Below are positions 47,691 through 60,041 of a stretch of 64,000 nucleotides of DNA, one piece after another (position 1 is the first letter of the stretch; each line of letters begins with the position of its first letter). Source of the DNA: Camphora micrantha (Eukaryota > Streptophyta > Magnoliopsida > Laurales > Lauraceae). The stretch lies in the NCBI GenBank assembly GCA_003546025.1, contig QPKB01000008.1, positions 14,238,310-14,302,309 on the forward strand, read 5' to 3'. The position numbers and the translations under genes are program-made. The notes under the pieces are model-generated. The model worked only from the letters and a program-made list of their open reading frames with translations. It made no database searches and was not told where the DNA came from.

Positions 47691-50049
47691 TGCAATGTGG
47701 TTACTCATTAGTATGGTGTGACTCAGCTGATTATATGTGATTTAAGATTTTTAGTCATTTTATTATCTTTCTTGTGCTGTCAAGTGCATGTAGTGATGCT
47801 TTTTCCTAACTTTCCCTAGGTCCGTTTAACTTCAAAATGGGCTCATATGATCCTCAACTTGTGGATACTCACAGTATTCTTGAGCCTGGACTTTGTTTGT
47901 GGTGCATTGGTCTCATATCCGGTCATCCAGACTATTTAAGTCATGGGTCTACTGCAAAAATATTCTGAGTTGAAGAAACCTAATTGTTCAACTGGCAGAA
48001 TGATGAATGGAAGCAGGGATCCACATTCAACAGAATAATGGCCAACTGTTGTACAATGGATCCTTTCAATCTTGGTCAATTTCCAGGCATGGAGTCAATT
48101 AGAACAGTGAGCTGGGTCATCTAACTATGGACTACATGTAAAAACTCTAAGCCAGGGTGGTATGATTCCCAGAATTCAAACTCCAATAACAACAGGTTAA
48201 CAACACACTCATGCCTTTCTTGAACACTACAGTAGCCAAAGTTGGTTCAAAAGAGAGTAAAAATTAGAAAAAAAAAATTCTTGTTTTGTTCCAGAAAATC
48301 ATCCCTCTTTTGAAACCTACTCACTGGGGCACCATTCTAATCAAATATGCTTATGCCCACAAGGCCAAACCTCACTTGTTCATCTTATACTCTATAAATA
48401 TATGAGGTCAAGTTCCTAAGTCCAACAAAAAAAAAAGCTCCTAAGATTAGTTTGGAGTCATTTGGGCATGTCAATAGAGAAGGATGAATTCACAGAGGTC
48501 TGCTCCAGTAATGGGTTTCTTGAAATTCTTGTTGAGATGCATCAAAGTGTGCATAATCTAGGTCCAGATTTGTAATGGAGCAACTGTAAATATTCATCTG
48601 GGTCACATCCATTAATCTAAGGCCTTCTAAACAATGTACATTTAGAGCCCAAAGTCCAAACAGAAAACTAGGCATCTAATGGGGTAGAATTGACACATGG
48701 TCATCCACCCTCATTTGTCATTTCCCACCATATGAACGGTTTGAGTTTCTAAAATGCAGGCCTGTCTTTGTTCCATTATTAGGACTAACACTCTACAATA
48801 TATCCTTATTCCAGTAAGTTGAACAGAAGATTGTAAAATTTAGAAATATTCTTCTTTTGGTTGTGAAAAGCTAATTTTTAAACACAGGTGTGTGTATTTT
48901 AAAATCGCTTGGGCCTGAACCTCAGATCAATACCACAGTGTTCTCATGTGCCACCGAATCACCATGGTTTGTCAAAAATGAACCCCTGTGTACGCCCTCT
49001 TTCATTGTAACTTCTTCTCCAAAAATATCTTCTCTTTTTTTTTTTTTTTTTTCAGTTGGATTGCATTAAATATTAAATCATGCATTGAATAGGCCTTAAT
49101 GCTAAGTACTATATTAAGGTCAAGCCTTCTAAAGCTAATTTTGACTATAACAATTGATTTTGACCTGGAGTTATATACCTTCTCTGTAACTAATCCACAC
49201 AATCCCCCTATTTCCATAAGCAACCACTCTACTTCTTCCCACTTTCAGTCTCCTCTTTTCAATTATTTCATTTTCATCACAAATCTCATATACACTTACT
49301 CCACGTATAATCTTCATTGTCACCCAAATTTTCTTACTCTATTTCTACACCATAGACTCTTGGATTAAGAAAAAAGAGGTACTATCATAATCTTCTTTTC
49401 TGTTGGAGGAAAAGCACGATTGAGAGGAAAATCATGATTTTTATACTAAAAATAGTGTTTTGAGTTCCTTTATCTATAAAAATATAGTTTTTGTGAACTC
49501 ATCATTTAACAGTGAGAAAATGATCAAGGTAAAAATCTACAAAAATCAAAGCTTCTGAAAATGAAAACCCTAAAAGAATATGAGAATGACAACAAAATGA
49601 AAAGATGTTGATAAAGGAATCGGAAAAATATGTTAAAAAGGGACAGGAAAAGGGTGGAAAAAGGGTTTTTATTGTACTTTTGACCGACATGCACGTGAGT
49701 GTCATTGTAGTGACTAACTCACGCATGCGCATCTGAAGTATGGTTAAAACGGTTTTTTCGCGCTTGGGCAGCGTCTCGTTCTGGTAGATGACTAGAGCAT
49801 GTGCATCTAAGGCATATTATTCGTGCTCACACATATGGATGACAGTTTGGTAAAAAAATAAAAAGTATATGTTGTGCGAGGCCTTCTTGAGTGTATTATA
49901 TATTTAAGGACTAAACTCGAGCTTCTGGATATTTGAGGAATTTCCTCATAATTGTCTTCCTTTTTTATTTATTTATACACCTCTAAAGTTTTTAGGATCT
50001 AAAAATAGGCCCATGTGGTTTTCGTATTTAGTCATACATCCCTAACTCT
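47691..50049. other. downstream part of arm A, no gene supported
   Basis: It contains poly-A/T runs (49029-49050 and others). A 61-codon minus frame (48490-48675), also present in arm B, contains D-A-S-Q-Q-E-F-Q-E-T-H-Y-W but has no known relative to me. Confidence 0.5.
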
Positions 50050-50781
50050 TCTTTTTAATACCTTTCATTTCCTTGATTCAATAGCTTTGCAACCATCATA
50101 AGCTTTTAGAGTGAAATGATGCTTTTGCCTACCTCTTTATCCCAGTTGACACCATTTCAAAATCACGATCCTGCTCTATATAGACAGTAGAGCAAACATT
50201 ACTTAATCATACGTAGGGCCACGACGAATCACTCGAACTCAATTTCCTTTTAATGTTATTTTTTCTTTTTTTTTTCACGGGCCTCTCACACTAGTATAAT
50301 AAGAAATTCAGATGACTTTCTCATGCATTTTTTTACACTGCGCATTAGTGTTGTCCATCATATAAGAATGGGTGAAATTCAGGGGGTCCTTCCTTTTGTG
50401 AGTGTCCAATGCGCTCCAAGGAAAAAGTCTCTCCTATTTTATATGTGATGACATTTTATGCATTAAAATTATTACTTCTCTTTTTTCAATTCTCTAAGGA
50501 GACAATTTTTTTTACTTTTTTTCCTGGTTAGACTACGATCAGGAATGATATTTTGAGATTGAAAACAAACAGGTTGGTCCTCGCGGCGCCCATTTGGGAA
50601 CTTTACATGTACATTGAAGTGAGGTAAATCATCAAATCAAGAGAGAATAAAATATAAGGGGGTTATGATGCCTTTTGTTTTAGTGGCTTGATAAGAAATT
50701 TTTTTTTGACTTTTTGTATAAAAAAAAAAAATTATTGTCATTTACTAGCGTGAGGAGGTGGTTTTTTATACACTTTTTAAA
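50050..50781. other. intergenic AT-rich DNA
   Basis: No gene was seen. The unique (non-duplicated) spacer begins somewhere here. It has long T and A homopolymers. Confidence 0.5.
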
Positions 50782-51792
50782 GGGATTTTTACAAAAAAAA
50801 TTAAGCTTAAATTATAATTAAACGATTTTACGAAGAAAGACCATAAAATGATAAAATAATTGTTTGTACATTTTTTTGAACGAAATTACCCTAGTTGACG
50901 ATATCATCAACTTGGTTGATGATATCGTCAACTTCCTATAACTTTTCTTCTTCTTCGACTTTTCTTCAGCTTATTTGATTATTTCTATACCTGATTGTCT
51001 TAGGTTTGGAAGAGATAATGTTGAGATTTGATAGGAAATGAATTGTCATGTCAAAGACATGAAAGAAAATCGAAAGGAGGTGATGAATGCATGAAAGAAG
51101 AAGAGTTTGATAAGTTTTTCACAAATCACATAATGAAGTGTATTCAATCCGTCCACTATCAAATCCATTCTTAAAATTAGTTCAGGAATTACAGATTAAC
51201 GAATGAAGAAACACTTTTGGGTTCTTAAACTCCACACAAACAATATAATACCTAGGAAAAAAAATATCGCATTCACTACTCAAAGAAGCCAAACATTTGC
51301 TCACACGTCACAATCATCAAGATTTATGAAATTTCCCCAAACAAATGGCTTCAAACTCTAAATGTTCATAAAACCATACTTAAGTTTATCACCTCTAACC
51401 TCACTCGAAGACACTGCCAAATCAAGAGAAAATTCTCATTTAGGTATTTTATCGAACACCTTGCACTCCAAACTCAAACTCTCCAAAATCATGCAAAGGG
51501 GGCAACAAATGTATAGAAATTAAGCATGTGACCCCATACATAAGGAAGATTGTTGAAACCACTTAATGAAGACCATAGGGACACAAAATGCAATGATTTT
51601 CATAACCTTTCCATCACTAGGTAGAAGAAGATAGAGCAGGGTATTTTTTTTTTTTGCAATGAAAGTTGATGATATCGTCAATTATGGTGATTTCGTTAAA
51701 AAAAATGTATGAACAATTATCTCGTCATTTTATGGTCTTTCTACATAAACCCATTTAATTATTTTTTAAGCTTGATTTTCTAGTAAAAATTC
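50782..51792. mobile_element. ~1.0-kb TIR element, Mutator-like and non-autonomous
   Basis: Left TIR 50782-50912 begins GGGATTTTTAC. Right TIR 51664-51792 ends GTAAAAATTC and is its imperfect inverted repeat over about 130 bases; both contain AAGACCATAAAATGA and TTGACGATATCATCAA in mirrored order. Flanks are similar A/T-rich strings (ctttttaaa and ctttttttaaa), compatible with a 9-bp target duplication. No transposase is present. Long TIRs with a GGG start suggest a MULE; the interior (50934-51663) could hold captured host sequence but I recognise none. Confidence 0.7.
50893..50933. repeat. perfect palindrome nested in the left TIR
   Basis: Two 19-base arms around the core GTTGACGATATCATCAAC, separated by three bases, pair perfectly. 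One more copy of the arm lies at 51664-51683 in the right TIR. Confidence 0.9.
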
Positions 51793-52411
51793 TTTTTTTA
51801 AATGAATAAATTTTGAATTTATGTATTTTTAATATGACCCTTAATCTTTTCTTGTCCGGCAAATAAAGGCTTTACTTTCACACTCACAGCAGCGGTAAAT
51901 TCTCAAATGGGTGCTTAACTCCAACACCACCTTACACGATTGTAATTTCTAGCGAGCCCGATGCTCAAGGCCATGGATTAAAAAATCGGCCGATACATGG
52001 ACGATATTTTGCTGTGATACCGGACTTAGTATCTCAGGACAAAATATGGCCAAAATAGCAGCTCATCTCAACTGATATGGTCAAAATATCAATTTGACCG
52101 ATATCTTGAAAATATCGGCCGAGATGGAGTAATGGTAAAAAACCTAGTTTTTTTGTAACCTTTTCCCTATTCCCCATCTTCTTCTCCTCGCCCCTCATCT
52201 CCTTAGAACAACTATGTCTCAATAGCTCATTCTCTTACATATTTTCAAATTCCAATACTATTTCTTGAAGAAATCATTTTATTTGGTAAAAGAAAATAAA
52301 CTTAACTCCCTTATTTTTACTATTATGTATTTTTTATTTTTAGATAAAGTATAGAAATAAATGAAAAGATCATTGGGTTTGTTACTTGTGTTGTGTTCTT
52401 TATTTAGATGA
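51793..52411. other. intergenic repeat-like DNA
   Basis: No gene was seen. Near 51984-52130 the strings ATCGGCCGATA and AAATATCGGCCGAGA recur among ATATCGG-type words, resembling a dispersed plant repeat that I cannot name. Confidence 0.4.
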
Positions 52412-52421
52412 GCCAAAATAA

Positions 52422-52561
52422 CAAAAAGTCTACTCACCCCGGGGCAAACCCCGGGGTGGAGCACGACTCCCTGTGGGGAGCCGTTGCCCATGGGATCCAA
52501 CGGCTCCCCACAGGGAGTCGTGCTCCATCCCGGGGTTTGCCCTGGGGTGAGTAGCACGGCT
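52422..52561. mobile_element. GC-rich foldback insertion (57-bp arms)
   Basis: Arms 52430-52486 and 52498-52554 pair over 57 bases with two mismatches, around an 11-base loop that holds CCCATGGG. Each arm also contains CCCCGGGG-type inner palindromes. The unit is flanked by GCCAAAATAA at 52412-52421 and again at 52562-52571, a likely 10-bp target duplication. It is very GC-rich inside AT-rich DNA. It may be a miniature Mutator-like or foldback element, or a hairpin RNA source. Confidence 0.7.
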
Positions 52562-52571
52562 GCCAAAATAA

Positions 52572-53101
52572 TGGTTGCATTATATGAAATACTGGAGAAG
52601 ACAGCAAAGTGCGATACAAACATGACTCATAAGTTAAGGTAACCAATATTTATTACTAATGAAAAAATATATTATTTTTCAATATTTTCTAATATTTTGA
52701 ATTTTTTGAATATTTTTATAAATATTATTTTATGAAAAAAATTTCACACTGTGACAACCGCTGCAGATTAATAACTACGACCGTAACCGTTATCACAATT
52801 TCACACTGTGCCATATGGTTTTTGGTTGGGTAATTTCGCAACCGAAACCACAATTCTGAACCATGCTCAAGTCTCATGGCCTAGAAAGAAAACCAATTAT
52901 AGCAGTAAAATAAGAAGGAATGCAGTATCATGGATGCAAACTCCACGTGCCGGGGAATGGGAGCTGCACGAGTGGGACCTTCAACGGTACGTCCAAAGGG
53001 TGTACGGGAAGAACGTAGCCTTGACAAGAAACGGGAAAAAAAGACAGTAATAAAAAGTACCATTCGTGTAGCCCCGAAGTCTCGATCTATCTTCCCTCTA
53101 C
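52572..53101. other. upstream region of the SSL gene
   Basis: AT-rich, then mixed. A direct repeat of ATTTCACACTGTG occurs at about 52740 and 52797. Promoter elements other than the TATA box were not recognised. Confidence 0.4.
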
Positions 53102-53109
53102 TATAAATA
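53102..53109 (+). promoter_or_regulatory. TATA box of the SSL gene
   Basis: TATAAATA, 57 bases upstream of the ATG at 53159, which leaves a short leader. Confidence 0.6.
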
Positions 53110-53158
53110 ATAATTAACTTCAGAACCCCCACTCGCAGGAAAACTATACAAACCCATC

Positions 53159-53491
53159 ATGGCATCCGCCGGAGCCATTGCCGGATTCTTCTTCCTTTTG
53201 CTGGCTCTCTACTGCGGAATCGACCCTTTCAAGCAGAGTCCCATGTCAAATTTCCCGGGATTTCGAGGCTTACAAGGTCGATTTTCCGCCATGGTCGGAA
53301 GTTCCGTCGGTGGAGGACGCCGGAAACCGGCTGCAGAGGTCGGAGATTAGGTTCTTGAACGAGGTCCAGGGGCCGGAGAGCATGACCTTTGATTCGTTAG
53401 GCCGTGGACCGTACACTGGTGTTGCAGATGGAAGGATTCTGTTCTGGAATGGTGAATCTTGGAGAGATTTTGCTTATACTTCCCCAAACAG
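53159..53491 (+). pseudogene. strictosidine synthase-like (SSL/YLS2 type), orphan exon 1 with frameshift
   Basis: SSL proteins are secreted or membrane-anchored six-bladed beta-propellers; most plant members do not make strictosidine. The ATG at 53159 opens an N-terminal hydrophobic stretch (F-F-F-L-L-L-A-L-Y-C) followed by I-D-P-F-K, typical of the family. One extra G in the run 53257-53259 shifts the frame after S-N-F-P. The family sequence resumes in the next frame with D-F-E-A-Y-K-V-D-F-P-P-W and continues L-Q-R-S-E-I-R-F-L-N-E, G-P-E-S and G-R-G-P-Y-T-G-V-A-D-G-R-I to a donor at 53492 (CAAACAG|GTCACT), where exon 1 of these genes ends. No later exon is in the window: a gypsy remnant begins about 100-200 bases on. 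Strand-specific promoter context suggests the exon was once functional. Confidence 0.8.
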
Positions 53492-53599
53492 GTCACTGGA
53501 ATTCCTTACCTTTTCTGTTTCCTTGTTCCTTTTTTGAACTCATCTGCACAAGAGTGATTAGATTGAGTTGAGTTGACTCACCTTTTCTACTTGAATAGT

Positions 53600-56265
53600 A
53601 AGTGAGCTGGTGCCTTTCCTTAGCATGATGCCCTTTACCAGTATCAACCCATGGCGAGTTTATTGGTTAGGAGAACCTTAACCTGCTATTAGTACCCAAT
53701 CTCGTGAAAACTTTGTATTGGCAGTACCAAGGGTCTGTAATTTCTTGTCAAGCCCTTGTGGTTGTGGGAATTGCTCCAGCCTTACATAGACCTTCACATA
53801 GTCACCCACGTTAAACTCAACATCACGACCGTGCAAATTAACAGAGGCAGACCAAGGATTTTTTTTATTTTTTTTTATTTTGGGGGTGCGGACCCTAAAT
53901 AGGTAGTTTGGTTTGGTTGCAAACTACGAATTTTCATGTGGCCGGTTTTGAAAGTGGATCCACAATTTTTATTGGATTTTCGAAAGTGGATCCAGAATTA
54001 TCATATAGGTTTTGGAAGTGCATTGTAGTTTGATGGGTGCAACCGCACCTGAGTGCCTCTACTTGGCTCTGACCCTCCTTGTTGACCTATTTACCGCACT
54101 ATTGTAAGCAAACTGCGCTATCAGTAACCAAAGTTCCCATGACCTGACATGCTCACCAACTAGACATCTCAAAAGATTTCCAAAATTCCCGTTCACCACT
54201 TCCGTGTGACCATCAGTCTGTGGATGGTACGCAGAAGAACGTTACAATTTTGTCCCCATGATTTTCATAGTGTCTTCCAAAAATAATTAGTGAACTTGAC
54301 ATCTCTTTTGGGACTCCATGCAAACTAATGATTCGCACCAAGAAAATTTTTGCCACATGCAAAGCATCTGATGTTTTGGAACATGGAATGAAGTGGGACA
54401 TCTTGGAAAAGTGGGCTGCCTCAAGACATCATGTTATTTATTGGTCTTTGGAAGTCCAGGCACGATATCCATACTTATGTGGTGCCATGTTGCGTGAGGC
54501 ACCAGCAATGGAGTGTACAGCCTTGTATTCTGTTTTATGCTACTTTGCTAGTTGGCAAGTGGGCAACACTCAATGGGGTGTGCGATGTTTAGTTTGAGGA
54601 TCTGCCGATAAGAACGATCCTCCAGGAGAAAAAAGGTTTTGTTGCGACCAAAACGGCTGTCAACTCCACCAGCGTGGAGATACCAAATAAGAAATTTTCT
54701 CGTGGAGGTGCAGGAATGCAAATTTGATTCACTTGAAAGATATAGTCTTCTTTCAGCGTGAATCGATTAATGTTGACGGTTATTAGAAATTGAAGCAAAC
54801 AAATCCCTGAAATCTGAGCATTATGGATGATCTTCCCTCAAACGTTCAAATCTAGTGACTTCCAACATTTGTGGAGTGTATCAAGTTAACCCTGCGACTT
54901 AACGCATACGCGGGTTGATTCTCCACTCCCACCTTGTGTTTTAACGTGAAGGCCTTGTGTTTCTACACAGAGGTGTACTCCTGCAAGATTTCAACCCATT
55001 TCTCGTGTTCCTCTTTCAACTTAGATTGGGAATTTAAATACCTCAGTGCCTCATGATCAAAGTAGAAGGTGAATTCCTGTGGTAACAGTTAATGATGCCA
55101 ATGCTTCAGTCATTGAACAATAGCATAGAATTCTCTCATAATTGGAATTTTTCCTTCTTTGCCTCGTTCAGTTTCTCACTAAATAGTCAATTGGGTGCCC
55201 TTCTTGACTCAAGACACGTCCAATACCAAAGCCTGATGCATCACATGCGACTTCGAGCACCTTTGAAAAACTAGGCAAGCGCATCACAGGTGCCTTTGTC
55301 TTTTTCGTTTTGATCTCCTGAAAGGCTTTTGTGGCAGCCTAGCTCTAGCGAAACTCACCCTTTTCTATGTAGTTGGTGATCGAAGCCCTGACGGTACTAA
55401 ATCCATTGAAGAACTGACGGTAAAACATGGCTAATTTGTGAAAACTATGTACATCATGAATGTTTCTTAGCACTTTTCACTCAACAGTCGCTTGCACCTT
55501 TTCAGGATCAGCAGATATGCCTGCTGCTGAAACAACAAAACCTAAGAAAACAACCTTATTAGACATGAATGTGCACTTCTTTAGGTTTACATACAACTGT
55601 TCCTTAGAGTGCTACAGGCTTGCCACAGATGGTTGAGATGTTGTTCCTTTGTGCTATTGTAGATGGGAATGTCATCAAAATATACCACTAAGAACTTGCC
55701 AATGAATGGTCTCAACACCTGCATCATGATGTGCATGAAAGTACCCCGCGTATTCGAGAAACTGAACGGCATCACTTGCCATCCATATAAACCATCCCTT
55801 TTGTCTTAAAGGCAACCTTCCACTTGTCTTCAGGACGGACACAAATTTGATGGTAGCTACTTTTGAGATTTATCTTTGAGAAGATAGTGGCACCGGCCAT
55901 TATGTTGAGCATATCATCCAGTCTAGGTATCGGAAACTGATTTTTGACGGTGATTTTATTGATTGCTTGGCTGTTGACGCACATTCTCCAAGTTCCATCC
56001 TTATTTGGAGTCATGAGTGCGGGGATGACACATGGACTTTTTACTTTCTCTGATAAAGCCCTTGCTGAGAAGTTCATATACATGCCTTTTCAGGTCTACT
56101 TGGTCCGTAAGTTCATCTTATAGTGGGGCAGGTTAGGCAACGTAACTCTTAGGACAAGATCGATTGCGTGTTGGATGTCACGCATCAACAAGAGTACATT
56201 TGGTAACTTATCAGGAAAGACATCCTGGAACTCCCTAAAAACAGGTTCCACAACATGTCTCTGAA
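53600..56265 (-). mobile_element. decayed Ty3/gypsy retrotransposon (RT to integrase)
   Basis: Minus-strand frames with many stops and shifts. RT: D-V-F-P-D-K-L-P near 56210, then A-L-M-T-P-N-K-D-G-T-W-R-M-C-V and F-P-I-P-R-L-D-D-M-L (55772-56083), then V-V-Y-F-D-D-I-P-I-Y (55587-55775), where the YxDD box is F-D-D. RNase H traces lie near 55190-55250 (G-I-G-R-V-L-S-Q). Integrase: H-F-I-P-C-S-K-T-S-D-A and S-L-H-G-V-P (54213-54401), then Q-T-D-G-H-T-E-V-V-N (about 54180-54230). A C-terminal piece with F-N-V-G-D-Y-V lies near 53790. LTRs, PBS and gag are not seen. It occupies the place of SSL exon 2 onward. Confidence 0.85.
53841..54070. mobile_element. possible MITE nested in the gypsy remnant
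   Basis: About 230 bases unlike integrase split the gypsy frame. Ends ACAGAGGCAGACCAAGGA and TACTTGGCTCTGACCCT form an imperfect inverted repeat of about 16 bases. Inside are GGGGGTGCGG and GGTGCAACCGCACC words, common in a widespread plant MITE-like repeat. Confidence 0.4.
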
Positions 56266-56662
56266 ACGAAAATTGATGCGGGACAATATGAAATCTAATA
56301 TAATATGAATGGTGAGATCAATTAAGAATCAATATTCCAATTTAAATGATAATCTTCTACAGTCACATGGTCTAATATTGAAAATAAAGTAAGAAAATTA
56401 TGTGGCAGTTCAAGGCACTGTTACAATCCTGCAGTAGTGGTCTTGCAAGTAAGAAGAGCGAGGGATCTTAGTGGAAGATAGAAATTCCACTTGCTTAGAG
56501 ACGGTCCAATTCATTCAAATTAACTGTCCTTTTAGCGAGGATCTGAAACAAAGCTTTGGCTCAAATTGGGGAACAAGTGTCAATTTGTAATTCGAGATTT
56601 GAAAGTAATATTACAAATATGAAAGAAGGTCAAATTTCCTCTTGCCAAACTCCAATCCAGAG
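56266..56662. other. unassigned DNA before the gap
   Basis: No gene, LTR or domain was recognised. It may be the gag/protease part of the gypsy element, too decayed to read, or host DNA. Confidence 0.4.
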
Positions 56663-57662
56663 NNNNNNNNNNNNNNNNNNNNNNNNNNNNNNNNNNNNNN
56701 NNNNNNNNNNNNNNNNNNNNNNNNNNNNNNNNNNNNNNNNNNNNNNNNNNNNNNNNNNNNNNNNNNNNNNNNNNNNNNNNNNNNNNNNNNNNNNNNNNNN
56801 NNNNNNNNNNNNNNNNNNNNNNNNNNNNNNNNNNNNNNNNNNNNNNNNNNNNNNNNNNNNNNNNNNNNNNNNNNNNNNNNNNNNNNNNNNNNNNNNNNNN
56901 NNNNNNNNNNNNNNNNNNNNNNNNNNNNNNNNNNNNNNNNNNNNNNNNNNNNNNNNNNNNNNNNNNNNNNNNNNNNNNNNNNNNNNNNNNNNNNNNNNNN
57001 NNNNNNNNNNNNNNNNNNNNNNNNNNNNNNNNNNNNNNNNNNNNNNNNNNNNNNNNNNNNNNNNNNNNNNNNNNNNNNNNNNNNNNNNNNNNNNNNNNNN
57101 NNNNNNNNNNNNNNNNNNNNNNNNNNNNNNNNNNNNNNNNNNNNNNNNNNNNNNNNNNNNNNNNNNNNNNNNNNNNNNNNNNNNNNNNNNNNNNNNNNNN
57201 NNNNNNNNNNNNNNNNNNNNNNNNNNNNNNNNNNNNNNNNNNNNNNNNNNNNNNNNNNNNNNNNNNNNNNNNNNNNNNNNNNNNNNNNNNNNNNNNNNNN
57301 NNNNNNNNNNNNNNNNNNNNNNNNNNNNNNNNNNNNNNNNNNNNNNNNNNNNNNNNNNNNNNNNNNNNNNNNNNNNNNNNNNNNNNNNNNNNNNNNNNNN
57401 NNNNNNNNNNNNNNNNNNNNNNNNNNNNNNNNNNNNNNNNNNNNNNNNNNNNNNNNNNNNNNNNNNNNNNNNNNNNNNNNNNNNNNNNNNNNNNNNNNNN
57501 NNNNNNNNNNNNNNNNNNNNNNNNNNNNNNNNNNNNNNNNNNNNNNNNNNNNNNNNNNNNNNNNNNNNNNNNNNNNNNNNNNNNNNNNNNNNNNNNNNNN
57601 NNNNNNNNNNNNNNNNNNNNNNNNNNNNNNNNNNNNNNNNNNNNNNNNNNNNNNNNNNNNNN
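56663..57662. other. assembly gap, exactly 1000 N
   Basis: The round length suggests a placeholder gap of unknown real size. Arm B of the inverted duplication starts at the next base. Confidence 1.
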
Positions 57663-60041
57663 AGAGTTAGGGATGTATGACTAAATACGAAAACCACATG
57701 GGCCTATTTTTAGATCCTAAAAACTTTAGAGGTGTATAAATAAATAAAAAAGGAAGACAATTATGAGGAAATTCCTCAAATATCCAGAAGCTCGAGTTTA
57801 GTCCTTAAATATATAATACACTCAAGAAGGCCTCGCACAACATATACTTTTTATTTTTTTACCAAACTGTCATCCATATGTGTGAGCACGAATAATATGC
57901 CTTAGATGCACATGCTCTATCATCTACCAGAACGAGATGCTGCCAACGCGCCCGAAAAAACCGTTTTAAACGCATACTTTCAGATGCCGCATGGTGAGTA
58001 GTCCACTACAATGACACTCCTACGTGCATGTCGGTCAAAAGTAGCAATAAAAACCCTTTTTTCGCCACCCTTTTCCTGTCGCTTTTTAACATATTTTTCC
58101 GATTCCTTATCAACATCTTTCATTTGTTTTGTCATTCTCATATTCTTTTTAGGGTTTTCATTTTCAGAAGCTTTGATTTTTTGTAGATTTTTACCTTGAT
58201 CATTTTTCTCACTGTAAATGATGAGTTCACAAAAAACTATATTTTTTATAGATAAAGGAACTCAAAACCACTATTTTTTAGTATAAAAATCATGATTTTC
58301 CTCTCATCGTGCTTTTCTCCAACAGAAAAGAAGATTATGATAGTACCTCTTTTTTCTTAACCAAGAGTCTAATGGTGTAGAAATAGAGTAAGAAAAATTT
58401 GGGTGACAATGAAGATTATACGTGGAGTAGTGTATATGAGATTTGTGATGAAAATGAAATAATTGAAAAGAGGAGACTGAAAGTGGGAAGAAGTAGAGTG
58501 GGTTGCTTATGGAAATAGGGGGATTGTGTGGATTAGTTACAGAGAAGGTATATAACTCCAGGTCAAAATCAATTGTTATAGTCAAAATTAGCTTAGAAGG
58601 CTTGACCTTAATATATAGTACTTAGCATTAAGGCCTATTCAATGCATGATTTAATATTTAATGCAATCCAACTGGAAAAAAAAAAAAAAAAAAGAGAAGA
58701 TATTTTTGGAGAAGAAGTTTACAATGAAAGAGGGCGTACACAGGGGTTCATTTTTGACAAACCATGGTGATTCGGTGGCACATGAGAACACTGTGGTATT
58801 GATCTGAGGTTCAGGCCCAAGCGATTTTAAAATACACACACCTGTGTTTAAAAATTAGCTTTTCACAACCAAAAGAAGAATATTTCTAAATTTTACAATC
58901 TTCTGTTCAACTTACTGGAATAAGGATATATTGTAGAGTGTTAGTCCTAATAATGGAACAAAGACAGGCCTGCATTTTAGAAACTCAAACCGTTCATATG
59001 GTGGGAAATGACAAATGAGGGTGGATGACCATGTGTCAATTCTACCCCATTAGATGCCTAGTTTTCTGTTTGGACTTTGGGCTCTAAATGTACATTGTTT
59101 AGAAGGCCTTAGATTAATGGATGTGACCCAGATGAATATTTACAGTTGCTCCATTACAAATCTGGACCTAGATTATGCACACTTTGATGCATCTCAACAA
59201 GAATTTCAAGAAACCCATTACTGGAGCAGACCTCTGTGAATTCATCCTTCTCTATTGACATGCCCAAATGACTCCAAACTAATCTTAGGAGCTTTTTTTT
59301 TTTTGTTGGACTTAGGAACTTGACCTCATATATTTATAGAGTATAAGATGAACAAGTGAGGTTTGGCCTTGTGGGCATAAGCATATTTGATTAGAATGGT
59401 GCCCCAGTGAGTAGGTTTCAAAAGAGGGATGATTTTCTGGAAAAAAAACAAGAATTTTTTTTTTCTAATTTTACTCTCTTTTGAACCAACTTTGGCTACT
59501 GTAGTGTTCAAGAAAGGCATGAGTGTGTTGTTAACCTGTTGTTATTGGAGTTTGAATTCTGGGAATCATACCACCCTGGCTTAGAGTTTTTACATGTAGT
59601 CCATAGTTAGATGACCCAGCTCACTGTTCTAATTGACTCCATGCCTGGAAATTGACCAAGATTGAAAGGATCCATTGTACAACAGTTGGCCATTATTCTG
59701 TTGAATGTGGATCCCTGCTTCCATTCATCATTCTGCCAGTTGAACAATTAGGTTTCTTCAACTCAGAATATTTTTGCAGTAGACCCATGACTTAAATAGT
59801 CTGGATGACCGGATATGAGACCAATGCACCACAAACAAAGTCCAGGCTCAAGAATACTGTGAGTATCCACAAGTTGAGGATCATATGAGCCCATTTTGAA
59901 GTTAAACGACCTAGGGAAAAGTTAGGAAAAAGCATCACTACATGCACTTGACAGCACAAGAAAGATAATAAAATGACTAAAAATCTTTAAATCACATATA
60001 ATCAGCTGAGTCACACCATACTAATGAGTAACCACATTGCA
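57663..60041. other. inner part of arm B, no gene supported
   Basis: Counterpart of 47691-50049, with the same 61-codon frame (59054-59239, plus strand) of unknown meaning. Confidence 0.5.

Larger units (their letters stand above)
43733..50049 (+). repeat. large inverted duplication, arm A
   Basis: Read in reverse complement it matches 57663-64000. The outer edge is at or before 43733 because arm B runs to the end of the window. The inner edge is at or beyond 50049 because arm B begins right after the N gap. Differences are mostly single-base indels. Confidence 0.95.

Noticed and set aside
48490..48675. 61-codon frame conserved in both inverted arms
   Set aside because: Identity between the arms only reflects their recent duplication, not selection, and no family is recognisable.
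56556..57697. Three long open frames on both strands
   Set aside because: All consist of N from the 1000-base gap.
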